NCBI GenBank assembly: GCA_009833045.1
Contig: WUUP01000004.1
Location: forward strand, 248,001-312,000
Source: Saprospirales bacterium GYS_P2D
GTDB lineage: Bacteria; Bacteroidota; Bacteroidia; Chitinophagales; Saprospiraceae
DNA length: 64,000 nt
Reading direction: 5' to 3'
A program made the translations under genes and the position numbers. This document shows, piece by piece, positions 35,823 to 43,692 of this stretch. How positions within the stretch are numbered: the first letter of the stretch is position 1; each line of letters begins with the position of its first letter. Below the pieces are notes generated by a model, which had not been told where the DNA came from, ran no database searches, and worked only from the letters and a program-made list of their open reading frames with translations.

Positions 35823-37100
35823 CTAAATATTGATGGCTAAGAGTTTTTGAATCTCTTTTTCAAAAGTAAGAGGATTGATGAGCATGCCTTTAGAGGGGCT
35901 CTCCATAGCATCAGCCGTGGCGATGCGAGTACGATCACTCACCGTCCGCTCCCAAAATCTGTATGAGTCAGAAGTATCTGCTCGGGTACCGAGGATGACC
36001 TTGGCGATGAGCTGTCCCTGCTGATAGCGACTATCCCAGCCGAGATCATAGGCATCCATCATCCCTGCGACAAAAAGATTTCGATGCCAAGGGGTGAAGG
36101 TGTTGAGATATAGCTCAGGCCGAGTACCCTGGCTCCAGTTCAGATGCCGATGATGGATGAAGGGGAAAGAGATCTCATAGCCTGTCGCTGCGATGATGAT
36201 ATCATAGTCGGCCTCAGTACCATCAGTATAGCGGACAGTATCCTCTTCTACATGCGCTATCGCTGATCTGACAGCGATATCTCCGGATTTGAGATGATCT
36301 ATGATATGACTATTGATCACAGGATAGCGATCAAATATTTCATGTTTTGGCTGTGGCCAATCTATTGTATCCATATCGCTGAGAAATCGCTGTACAAGCT
36401 CTTTTTCGATACGATTGGCGATATCTCCACGATCATACAGTACCTGATCAGTAGGTTTTTCCAGCAGGTACTTGGGGAGGATATAGTGGCCTGAGCGTAT
36501 CGACATATCGACGCTTTGTGCTCGATGTACGGCATCTACGGCGATATCACAGGCACTATTCCCATTGCCTATGATTAGGACTCTCTTATCGGCTAATAGG
36601 TCTGCAGATTTATAAGACTGACTATGGATCAGTCGTCCTGTATAGGAGCCAGCGATATCAGGGATATGTGGTCGAGTATATGGTCCAGTCGCTATGATGA
36701 GACCTCCATAGGTCGCTACTGTCCCAGTATGATCCTCTATCAGCCAGAGCCCTCGCTGAGGTACTGCTCTGATCACTTCTTTATTGAATAATATATGCGG
36801 ATAAACATTATAAGTCTCTGCGATGTCCTGTAGATATCGATATACCTGCGTATGGCTCGGATAGTCGGGGTATTCGTCGGGCATGGGATGAAATGAAAAT
36901 GCCGTCTTATCCTTAGAGCTGACCATGTGAGCACTCTCGTAGATAGGGCTATCAGGAGTGTCAATATTCCAGATACCTCCCACATCCATACTGCGATCGT
37001 AGATGTCATAGGCGATCTCTGATTCTTGTAGAGCTTTAGCTATAGCTAATCCTGTAGGCCCTGCGCCGATGATGAGAATCTTATCTTCTGTAGTACTCAT
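35823..37100 (-). CDS. Flavin-containing monooxygenase-like protein
   Basis: A 425-residue FAD/NADPH oxygenase. The FAD-binding GAGPTGLAIAKAL lies at about 12-24, the FMO identity motif FxGxxxHxxxY appears as YTGRLIHSQSY, the NADPH-binding GNGNSACDIAVDAV follows, and a late ATGYEISFPF matches the usual ATG motif. Such enzymes oxygenate soft nucleophiles (N, S) or act as Baeyer-Villiger enzymes. With the adjacent BASS transporter it could handle an imported organic acid or amine (inference). Confidence 0.9.
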   Translation of the reverse strand: MSTTEDKILIIGAGPTGLAIAKALQESEIAYDIYDRSMDVGGIWNIDTPDSPIYESAHMVSSKDKTAFSFHPMPDEYPDYPSHTQVYRYLQDIAETYNVYPHILFNKEVIRAVPQRGLWLIEDHTGTVATYGGLIIATGPYTRPHIPDIAGSYTGRLIHSQSYKSADLLADKRVLIIGNGNSACDIAVDAVHRAQSVDMSIRSGHYILPKYLLEKPTDQVLYDRGDIANRIEKELVQRFLSDMDTIDWPQPKHEIFDRYPVINSHIIDHLKSGDIAVRSAIAHVEEDTVRYTDGTEADYDIIIAATGYEISFPFIHHRHLNWSQGTRPELYLNTFTPWHRNLFVAGMMDAYDLGWDSRYQQGQLIAKVILGTRADTSDSYRFWERTVSDRTRIATADAMESPSKGMLINPLTFEKEIQKLLAINI

Positions 37101-37177
37101 GCGAGCGATATCGATATCTTTAGTGCGAAAGCTACGAAAAAGTTTTTATCCATATTAAGTGTATATATTACTCTTAT

Positions 37178-37185
37178 TATATTTG
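37178..37185 (+). promoter_or_regulatory. -7 element (TATATTTG) upstream of the ydeP-like gene
   Basis: An exact TAnnTTTG match 16 bp before the ATG; no strong -33 box seen. Confidence 0.45.
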
Positions 37186-37201
37186 AAGCTAAGTCAAGAT
37201 C

Positions 37202-39493
37202 ATGAAAAAACAAAAAAACATCTTCTCAGAAGAGCTCACGGGACTACGAGTCACAGAGCCTGCGGACTATGCAGCGGGTCCTCTCGCTATCCAAAAAGCC
37301 ATGGAGCACCTCATAGAGGAGATGGGTGCTGTCAGAGCATTTCAGGCGATCAATAAAATGAATAAATTTTCTGGTTTTGACTGTCCAGGCTGTGCTTGGC
37401 CAGATCCCGATGACAAGCGATCAGTCCTTGGTGAATACTGCGAAAACGGAGCGAAAGCCTTAGCAGAGGAGGCGACTCTTAAGCGAGTGGATCTTAATTT
37501 TTTCGCTCAGCACAGTATCGAGGAGATGAGGACATGGTCTGACTATCGCATCGGAAAGGCTGGGCGCTTGACATATCCGATGATCATCAGAGCGGGAGAT
37601 ACACACTATCATCCAATAGCTTGGGAGGAAGCATTTAGCTTGATTGCGGAGCAACTTCGATCTCTGGAGGATCCTGATGAGGCAGTGTTTTACACTTCGG
37701 GTCGCTCGTCCAATGAAGCTGCATTCATATATAGTCTCTTGGCGAGAAGGCTCGGGACTAATAATCTCCCAGACTGCTCCAACATGTGCCACGAGAGTAG
37801 TGGCGTAGCGCTCTCAGAGACTTTGGGTATTGGCAAAGGCTCTACGACCCTCGATGATCTGCACAATGCTGAGGTCATAATGATAATCGGCCAAAATCCA
37901 GGAACTAACCATCCTCGTATGCTCACAGCTCTCCAAAATGCGAAGAAGAATGGTGCCAAGGTGATCACCATCAATCCGTTGGAAGAAGCGGGACTCAAGA
38001 GATTCAAAAATCCGCAGCGACCAATGGATTTCGTGACCTCTGGGACAGCTATCACAGATGTCTATCTGCCTGTCAAGATCAACCAAGATATACCTCTCCT
38101 CAAAGCACTCATGATAGGCCTCATCTCAGCAGATGAAGCTTCGGGAGATGTGTTGGATCATGCGTTTATGGAGAGTCATACCGCTGGATATGCTGCAATG
38201 CGAGCAGATATGGATCAGTATGAGATAGGTGATCTACTCCGTCGAGCGGGAATAAAGGAATCGGACTACAAGGCCGCTCTGGATACACTGATACCAGCTA
38301 AAAAGATCATCATCTGCTGGGCGATGGGGCTGACGCAGCACAAAAATGGTGTCGACAATATCAAAGAATGTGTCAACCTACTCCTAATGAAAGGAGCCAT
38401 AGGAAAGCTTGGTGCAGGTACCTGTCCGGTACGTGGACATAGCAATGTACAGGGCGATCGTACCGTAGGTATCAATCATAAACTCCCGAAAGCTATGGCG
38501 AAGCGACTTAAAGAGGTATTTGAGATGGAGCCACCGATGGAGCATGGGATGGATGTCGTCGAGTCGATCATGGCCATGGATGATGGGCGGGCTAAATTCT
38601 TCATGGGTTTAGGTGGTAATTTTGCCACTGCGGCCTCTGATACGGCCTATACGATCGCAGCTATGGAGCGGTGTGACATGACCGTACAGATCAGTACTAA
38701 ACTCAATCGTACGCATCTACACCCTGGACAGGTAGGCCTAATTCTGCCGACACTCGGACGCTCAGAGAAAGACCTCTCTGGTGGTGCCAAACAAAAAATA
38801 ACCGTAGAAAATAGTATGGGTAAGATACAGCCTTCTGTAGGCAATCTCGATCCTGCCTCAGAGCATCTGATGAGTGAGCCAGCCATCATTGCCGCCTTAG
38901 GTGAGCAGTTATTTGGTGCAGCGGATAAGATCAACTGGACGGGCTATCAGTCGGACTATGGCCTCATCCGTGATGATATAGCAGCGATAGTGTCGGGATT
39001 TGAGCGATATAATGATCGAGTGAAGGACGGCAGCGAGTTTTACCTACCGAATAATGCTCGAGATTGTGATTTTAGTATGCTGCCAGGAGGTCGGGCGCAG
39101 TTTAGTGTCTGCCCAATGCCTGAGCATGATTTAGCGGAGGATGAGTTTTTACTGATGACGATACGCTCTCATGATCAGTTTAATACGACGATTTATGGGC
39201 TCGATGATCGCTATAGGGGCGTACATGGCGAGCGGAGGGTAGTATTCATGCATCCTGACGATATGGCGGAGTATGGTTTCTCACAGAGAGAGCTGATAGA
39301 TCTCAGCTCTACTTACGACGGACAGGTACGCTGGGTGCGAAAATTTCATGTGGTGAGTTACGATATACCAAGGGGAAATCTTGCGGCCTACTTCCCTGAG
39401 ACTAATCCGCTCATCCCGATCGACCAGTATGCTGTAGATAGTCAGACTCCAATCTCTAAGAGTGTCAAGGTGAGAGTGCATAGGAGGGAGTAG
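37202..39493 (+). CDS. FdhF/YdeP-family molybdopterin oxidoreductase
   Basis: A 763-residue member of the DMSO-reductase superfamily, YdeP group. The N-terminal FDCPGCAWPDPDDKRSVLGEYCENGAK segment holds the cluster-binding Cys residues typical of YdeP rather than of true formate dehydrogenases. The molybdopterin domains follow (FYTSGRSSNEAAFIYSLLARRLGTNNLPDCSNMCHESSG, GQNPGTNHPRM, CPVRGHSNVQGDRTVG), and the C-terminal dinucleotide-binding domain is intact (RSHDQFNTTIYGLDDRYRG). Substrate unknown; E. coli YdeP is linked to acid resistance. Divergent from the monooxygenase; its 3' side abuts the repeat array. Confidence 0.93.
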   Translation: MKKQKNIFSEELTGLRVTEPADYAAGPLAIQKAMEHLIEEMGAVRAFQAINKMNKFSGFDCPGCAWPDPDDKRSVLGEYCENGAKALAEEATLKRVDLNFFAQHSIEEMRTWSDYRIGKAGRLTYPMIIRAGDTHYHPIAWEEAFSLIAEQLRSLEDPDEAVFYTSGRSSNEAAFIYSLLARRLGTNNLPDCSNMCHESSGVALSETLGIGKGSTTLDDLHNAEVIMIIGQNPGTNHPRMLTALQNAKKNGAKVITINPLEEAGLKRFKNPQRPMDFVTSGTAITDVYLPVKINQDIPLLKALMIGLISADEASGDVLDHAFMESHTAGYAAMRADMDQYEIGDLLRRAGIKESDYKAALDTLIPAKKIIICWAMGLTQHKNGVDNIKECVNLLLMKGAIGKLGAGTCPVRGHSNVQGDRTVGINHKLPKAMAKRLKEVFEMEPPMEHGMDVVESIMAMDDGRAKFFMGLGGNFATAASDTAYTIAAMERCDMTVQISTKLNRTHLHPGQVGLILPTLGRSEKDLSGGAKQKITVENSMGKIQPSVGNLDPASEHLMSEPAIIAALGEQLFGAADKINWTGYQSDYGLIRDDIAAIVSGFERYNDRVKDGSEFYLPNNARDCDFSMLPGGRAQFSVCPMPEHDLAEDEFLLMTIRSHDQFNTTIYGLDDRYRGVHGERRVVFMHPDDMAEYGFSQRELIDLSSTYDGQVRWVRKFHVVSYDIPRGNLAAYFPETNPLIPIDQYAVDSQTPISKSVKVRVHRRE

Positions 39494-39848
39494 TGAGTGG
39501 TGAGTGGCGAGTGGTGAGTATCGAGGCGTTTTTTCTGCTGCTACTGTAATTGCCGGAGGATACGGTCAAAGCTAACATCACTGTATCTGAATAAAGCCTT
39601 TTAGGATTTGACTGCGATGTCAAAGTATGTCTCAGTCGTCCCTTCTTCGACATGACAAGATTGGTGTTAGATTAGGAAGGTTTTGATTTTGACGAGAATT
39701 TGTCCTCCCTGGCAGGGAGGTGCCGGAGGCGGAGGGTTAGATCCGAGTATTGAGTGGCGAGTATCGAGGCGTTATTTCTGCATTCGAACTCATCCTCCTG
39801 TCCTTCTCTTGAAAAAGAAGGATGATACATTTCATTTTCAGCTGACAT
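39492..39848 (+). repeat. Dispersed intergenic repeat, copy R1
   Basis: Starts with iterated GAGTGGTGAGT-type words and GTATCGAGGCGTT, then a conserved body from 39555 (GGAGGATACGGTCAAAGC) including an odd palindrome CCTCCCTGGCAGGGAGG, GGAGGCGGAGGGTTAGATCC, a second GAGTATTGAGTGGCGAGTATCGAGGCG, and the CCTTCTCTTGAAAAAGAAGG hairpin ending at CAGCTGACA. Copy R2 follows with a 352-bp period at about 90% identity. Confidence 0.85.
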
Positions 39849-40218
39849 TATTATCGTAATCATATCTTCTGTCCTTTCGACCAACGGGAGAAATACTGTG
39901 ACTGTCGGAGGATACGGTCAAAGCTATCATCACTGTATCTGACTAAAGCCCTTTAGGATTTGACTGCGATGTCAATGCATATCTCAGTCGTGCCTCCTTC
40001 GGCATGACAAGATTGGTGTTAGATTAAGGAATGTTTTGATTTTTACGAGAATTTGTCCTCCCTGGCAGGGAGGTGCCGGAGGCGGAGGGTTAGATCCGAG
40101 TATTGAGTGGTGAGTATCGAGGCGTTCTTTCTGCATTCAAACTCATCCTCCAGTCCTTCTCTTGAAAAAGAAGGATGATACATTTCATTTTCAGCTGACA
40201 GTATGGTAGTAATCAGGT
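39494..40218. other. 725-bp gene-free interval filled by repeat copies R1 and R2
   Basis: No credible coding region. The interval is almost entirely the tandem pair R1/R2; only about 58 bp between them (39849-39906) and 18 bp at the right end are unique. Confidence 0.8.
39907..40200 (+). repeat. Dispersed intergenic repeat, copy R2
   Basis: A 294-bp near-identical tandem partner of R1's body (GGAGGATACGGTCAAAGC at 39907 against 39555; CAGCTGACA ending at 40200 against 39848). Differences are scattered substitutions, so the duplication is not brand new. Confidence 0.88.
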
Positions 40219-41238
40219 CTATCCCCCAATCACCTCGCTCATCTTCACAACACGATTTTCCTTTAATGAAAGCACGCAGGCGGTGGCGATGGCGGTGGCA
40301 TAATAGGCATCCTCGGCGCTAATGAGTACGTCGGTCTTTTCGATGATGGCATCGACAAATGCCTCTACCTCCGCTACGAAGGATGATGGATAACGATCCA
40401 TGAAAAAGTCAAAAAGTGGAGAGCCGTGGAGACCATCTTGTGTATAGAGTTGAGTGTTGTGTTGCGTATTATTTTGAGCCTGGAGCATACCTGCTGAGCC
40501 AAAGACCTCGAGTCGCTGATCATAGCCATAACTGGCCTGGCGACTGTTGTCTATGATAGCCATAGTCCCATCGGCAAAGCTGAGATGTACGACAGCGGTA
40601 TCGACATCTCCTACTTCGGCGAAAGCCTCATCTATTCGTACGGCTCCTCGGGCATAGACTTCTGTGACTTCGGCAGCAGCCATATAGCGGCACATATCTA
40701 TATCGTGTATCGTCATATCATGAAAGATACCACCTGAAGCTTCGAGATATTCCCGTGAGGGAGGAGCAGGATCACGACTGGTGACTTTGATGACATGCAC
40801 ATCACCGATCTTTCCCTCGGTGATACCACGGTGGATAGCAGCAAAATTGGGATCAAAGCGTCGATTAAATCCGATCTGGAGCTTGAGCTTGCTACGCTCT
40901 GAGAACTGATGTAAAGCTTTGATCTGCGGCAGTGTCGGTGCCAGTGGTTTTTCGCAGAGGATATGGATACCTCTGGAAAATGCCAGCTCTATCATATCAT
41001 AGTGCGTCGGTGTCGGTGTCGCTATGATGATAGCATCTATACGATGCGACCCGAGCATCTGCTGATAGTCGTGATAGTGCTGATAGGGAGCATCTACATG
41101 CGGAGCGGCTGATAGCGGATCAGTATCACAGACTGCGACGAGATTTACTCGATGAGATAGAGTCTTAAGAGTCTGTAGATGCACCTGTCCGATGCGTCCG
41201 AGACCTGCGATAGCGATATTAATCTGTGGTACTGCCAT
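40219..41238 (-). CDS. iolG: Inositol 2-dehydrogenase-type Gfo/Idh/MocA oxidoreductase
   Basis: A 339-residue NAD-dependent oxidoreductase. The Rossmann motif is AGLGRIGQVH, with CEKPLA, GFNRRFDPNF and the DMTIHDIDMCRYM catalytic segment (Asp and His of the family), and DNSRQASYGYDQRLEVFGS as in IolG. It would oxidise myo-inositol to scyllo-inosose. The start overlaps the end of iolC by 20 bp, which supports an inositol pathway role; no iolB, iolD or iolE is present here. Confidence 0.88.
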   Translation of the reverse strand: MAVPQINIAIAGLGRIGQVHLQTLKTLSHRVNLVAVCDTDPLSAAPHVDAPYQHYHDYQQMLGSHRIDAIIIATPTPTHYDMIELAFSRGIHILCEKPLAPTLPQIKALHQFSERSKLKLQIGFNRRFDPNFAAIHRGITEGKIGDVHVIKVTSRDPAPPSREYLEASGGIFHDMTIHDIDMCRYMAAAEVTEVYARGAVRIDEAFAEVGDVDTAVVHLSFADGTMAIIDNSRQASYGYDQRLEVFGSAGMLQAQNNTQHNTQLYTQDGLHGSPLFDFFMDRYPSSFVAEVEAFVDAIIEKTDVLISAEDAYYATAIATACVLSLKENRVVKMSEVIGG

Positions 41239-42238
41239 ATGCTGCTTGAAATGCCCTTACTTCGGCGAAGGTAGGCATAAAATTAGCACATCCATGCTGT
41301 GTGACCAGGATCGCTCCACAGGCATTAGCAAATCGGATGGACTCGACGATGGTCATGTCACGACATAGCCCATAGATCAGTCCCGCAGCGAATGCATCTC
41401 CGGCTCCCAAAATATTAATCACCTCCACTGGATAGCCTGAGACGGGATATGGCTCTTTGTCGGGCTGTAGGAGTGTGGCTCCTTGGGCGCCCGTCTTCAT
41501 GATGATGCAGGCTTGAGTGAGTGATAGCATTAATGTGAGAGCAGTAGTTTGACAGCCAGAGATATCAGGATTAGAAATCTGCTGATCGGCTATCTGTATC
41601 GTATCTCGATCAGCTACCGTCGCTGCGAGTATCTCCTCACAGGTGCCGAGTATCGTATGACAATATGGGAGGATCTCCTGGACAAATGTCTGATATTCAT
41701 TGATGGATCCCCACTGGTCATGTCTATAGTCCAGATCGAGGAGAATGTGACACTGTGCTTTTTGGGCAGCGATCACTGCTGAAATACAGGCCGATCGGCT
41801 GGGCTCTCTACTCAGCGCTGTCCCTGATATCTCGACCATACGGATCTCCTCAAATGGTATCTGATGTACATCCGCAGAGCTGATCTGGATGTCGGCAGCA
41901 TTGTCTCGATAGTAGACGAGAGGAAATGTGTCTGGCGGTTCTACGCCCAACACTACTGCACTCGTACGATAGGGTCGAGTAGGAGAGTATCGTAGATCTA
42001 CTGATTCTTGCTCGAGATGATACTTTAGGAAGTCTCCTATCTTATCATCACCAAAACAGGTCAATAAGGCAGCTCGAAGGCCGAGTCGCTGACATCCCAC
42101 CGCTATATTAGTCGGAGAGCCGCCTACATATGCATTGAATGAGCGAATTTGCTCAAAGGGAGTGCCTATATCATTGCTGTATAGATCTATGGAAGAGCGT
42201 CCGATGGTCAGGACATCATATGATCTGTTTTGGCTCAT
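41219..42238 (-). CDS. iolC: 5-dehydro-2-deoxygluconokinase
   Basis: A 339-residue PfkB-family sugar kinase. Visible motifs: TIGRSSIDLYSND at the start, GGSPTNIAVGCQRLGL (PfkB signature 1) and the anion-hole/catalytic NILGAGDAFAAGLIYG (signature 2). The opening 'IGRSSIDLY' with GTPFEQIRSFNAYVGG is characteristic of IolC, which phosphorylates 2-deoxy-5-keto-gluconate. Overlapping iolG confirms the pathway. The stop of the cytochrome c gene touches its start on the upstream side. Confidence 0.9.
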   Translation of the reverse strand: MSQNRSYDVLTIGRSSIDLYSNDIGTPFEQIRSFNAYVGGSPTNIAVGCQRLGLRAALLTCFGDDKIGDFLKYHLEQESVDLRYSPTRPYRTSAVVLGVEPPDTFPLVYYRDNAADIQISSADVHQIPFEEIRMVEISGTALSREPSRSACISAVIAAQKAQCHILLDLDYRHDQWGSINEYQTFVQEILPYCHTILGTCEEILAATVADRDTIQIADQQISNPDISGCQTTALTLMLSLTQACIIMKTGAQGATLLQPDKEPYPVSGYPVEVINILGAGDAFAAGLIYGLCRDMTIVESIRFANACGAILVTQHGCANFMPTFAEVRAFQAAYGSTTD

Positions 42239-42627
42239 TATTCTGCTTGTTCGCAGTTTTCGAGTTGCTCTTTGACCTCATTAAGATTGGACAGCGACTG
42301 ATCGCCCCACTCGTGGAGTAGGTAGTTGATCAGATTGTTCATTCCTACCTCGGTTAGTTTGTCATTAGCGGGCATTACTACATTGCTGAGTTGATTACCC
42401 TGCTTACCATATCTGATGAGGCAGGCCAGTTGATCTTTATTAGAAGAAAAGTAGCTGGACTGTGTGATATTAGGATACATCTCGCCAAGACCTTGGCCAT
42501 CAGCCATATGGCAGTTGCTACAGTTGACCTCATAGATACGCTTACCCTGGACATAGGTCTCTTGCTGACAGGAGTAGCAGATCATACCTATGAAAGAGAG
42601 AGTCACTATGATGGATAGCTTATTCAT
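42238..42627 (-). CDS. Class I cytochrome c lipoprotein
   Basis: A 129-residue lipoprotein (lipobox ending at Cys20, MICYSC) with one haem-binding CSNCH (36-40) and a distal Met in VVMPANDKL as probable sixth ligand. It fits small periplasmic or membrane-anchored electron carriers. The gene overlaps the SCO1 gene by 8 bp; with the next two genes it forms a small respiratory-assembly operon. Confidence 0.9.
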   Translation of the reverse strand: MNKLSIIVTLSFIGMICYSCQQETYVQGKRIYEVNCSNCHMADGQGLGEMYPNITQSSYFSSNKDQLACLIRYGKQGNQLSNVVMPANDKLTEVGMNNLINYLLHEWGDQSLSNLNEVKEQLENCEQAE

Positions 42628-43237
42628 ATTCAGCGAGTAATATATCTATATCTTTCATCATGCGATCTACTGATACTGGATCGGTACCATCACAAAAGCT
42701 TCTAATCTTGCCGGCTTTATCGAGTAGGATGATCTTACCACTATGGTCAAATCCTCCTGGCGCCTCAGGGTCCTCATAGGCAGCGACGAAATAGTCATCG
42801 GCTATGTCTAAAAGCTCTTCTTTATCGCCTGTCAAAAATAGCCATTGATCATGATCGATACCCATATTGTCGGCATAGGTCTTGAGCACAGCTACGCTAT
42901 CTCTTTTAGGATCAATCGTATGAGAAACGAGTAGTATGTCTTCATTTCCTTTGACCTTCTCATAGAGTCGTAGCATTTGCTTTTTGACTTTAGGACAGAT
43001 AGATGGGCATGAGGTGAAGAAAAAATCGGTCATGTAGATTTTACCATCCACGTCAGCATTAGTGATAGTGTCTCCGAGCTGACTGACGAACTCGAAATCT
43101 CTGATATCGTGTACCACCTTCTCACCATTGAGATCCATACGATCTCCGATGATAGGGAGAGTCTTTGGCTCTGATTTGCAGGCGAAGAGTACGACTCCTA
43201 TGATACATAGGAGGTAGTAAATTTGCTTATTCTGCAT
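42620..43237 (-). CDS. SCO1/SenC family protein
   Basis: A ~205-residue thioredoxin-fold lipoprotein-like protein (VVLFACKSE) with the copper-binding CPSICP (CxxxC) and the later His in GGFDHSGKIILLD. SCO proteins deliver copper to the CuA site of cytochrome oxidase or act as thiol reductants for it. The start at 43237 (MQNKQIYY) is preferred because the ATG at 43267 overlaps deeper into the upstream gene. Adjacent cytochrome c fits. Confidence 0.92.
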   Translation of the reverse strand: MQNKQIYYLLCIIGVVLFACKSEPKTLPIIGDRMDLNGEKVVHDIRDFEFVSQLGDTITNADVDGKIYMTDFFFTSCPSICPKVKKQMLRLYEKVKGNEDILLVSHTIDPKRDSVAVLKTYADNMGIDHDQWLFLTGDKEELLDIADDYFVAAYEDPEAPGGFDHSGKIILLDKAGKIRSFCDGTDPVSVDRMMKDIDILLAEYE

Positions 43238-43625
43238 GTTCGGCGATGAATTTTTCTGCATTGGCAATACTTGATAGCATGACGTCTTTTACTTCCGTGA
43301 TCTTGACTAATTGATCGTTGAGGTATTTTTTAGCTGCTTCGAGATCTTCACCAGATGGTTTTTTGTAATCATGCATCCAGCTCATCATAGCTTCGTCTGC
43401 ATTTTCGAGATCTGTGAGCAGTGTGAGTACGTCTTCGTTGAGACTAGGATCTTTGATTTTGCGGAGTTTTTTCTTCGCACGATTGATGTCGCTCATTTTC
43501 GGCATGACTTCATCATGTACGACCATGACCTGCTCATGCAAATTTTCTACTTCTGCAGGTCCTTTTGAACCACAAGATTGAGCAATTGTTAAACAAACGA
43601 GGAGTATTAGCGCTGATAATCGCAT
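43227..43625 (-). CDS. Helical lipoprotein of unknown function
   Basis: About 132 residues: lipoprotein signal (AQSC) followed by a mostly alpha-helical, charged body (VENLHEQVMVVHDEVMPKMSDINRAKKKLRKI, then DYKKPSGEDLEAAKKYLNDQ). The pattern with MHDEVMPKM and WMHDYK recurs in Bacteroidota lipoproteins near cytochrome and SCO genes and suggests a helical bundle that might bind a metal through the conserved His/Met residues (inference). The start at 43625 is chosen over 43655 as it gives a compact signal peptide. Confidence 0.78.
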   Translation of the reverse strand: MRLSALILLVCLTIAQSCGSKGPAEVENLHEQVMVVHDEVMPKMSDINRAKKKLRKIKDPSLNEDVLTLLTDLENADEAMMSWMHDYKKPSGEDLEAAKKYLNDQLVKITEVKDVMLSSIANAEKFIAEHAE

Positions 43626-43652
43626 AAGATGTTTTCTTTTGTGTATTAATCG

Positions 43653-43660
43653 CAAAAGTA
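43653..43660 (-). promoter_or_regulatory. -7 element (TACTTTTG) of the lipoprotein-SCO1-cytochrome operon
   Basis: An exact TAnnTTTG match on the minus strand, about 28 bp upstream of the chosen start at 43625. Its position inside the extended ORF also argues against the start at 43655. Confidence 0.45.
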
Positions 43661-43692
43661 CATTGGCTGTTTAAGTTTTATCTGATAAATGT

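Noticed and set aside
37202-39493. Formate dehydrogenase alpha subunit
   Set aside because: The N-terminal Cys pattern and length are of the YdeP group, and no beta/gamma or accessory fdh genes are adjacent.
39492-40200. Repeats as a CRISPR array
   Set aside because: Units are ~290 bp with a 352-bp period, only two in tandem, no short regular repeats and no cas genes.
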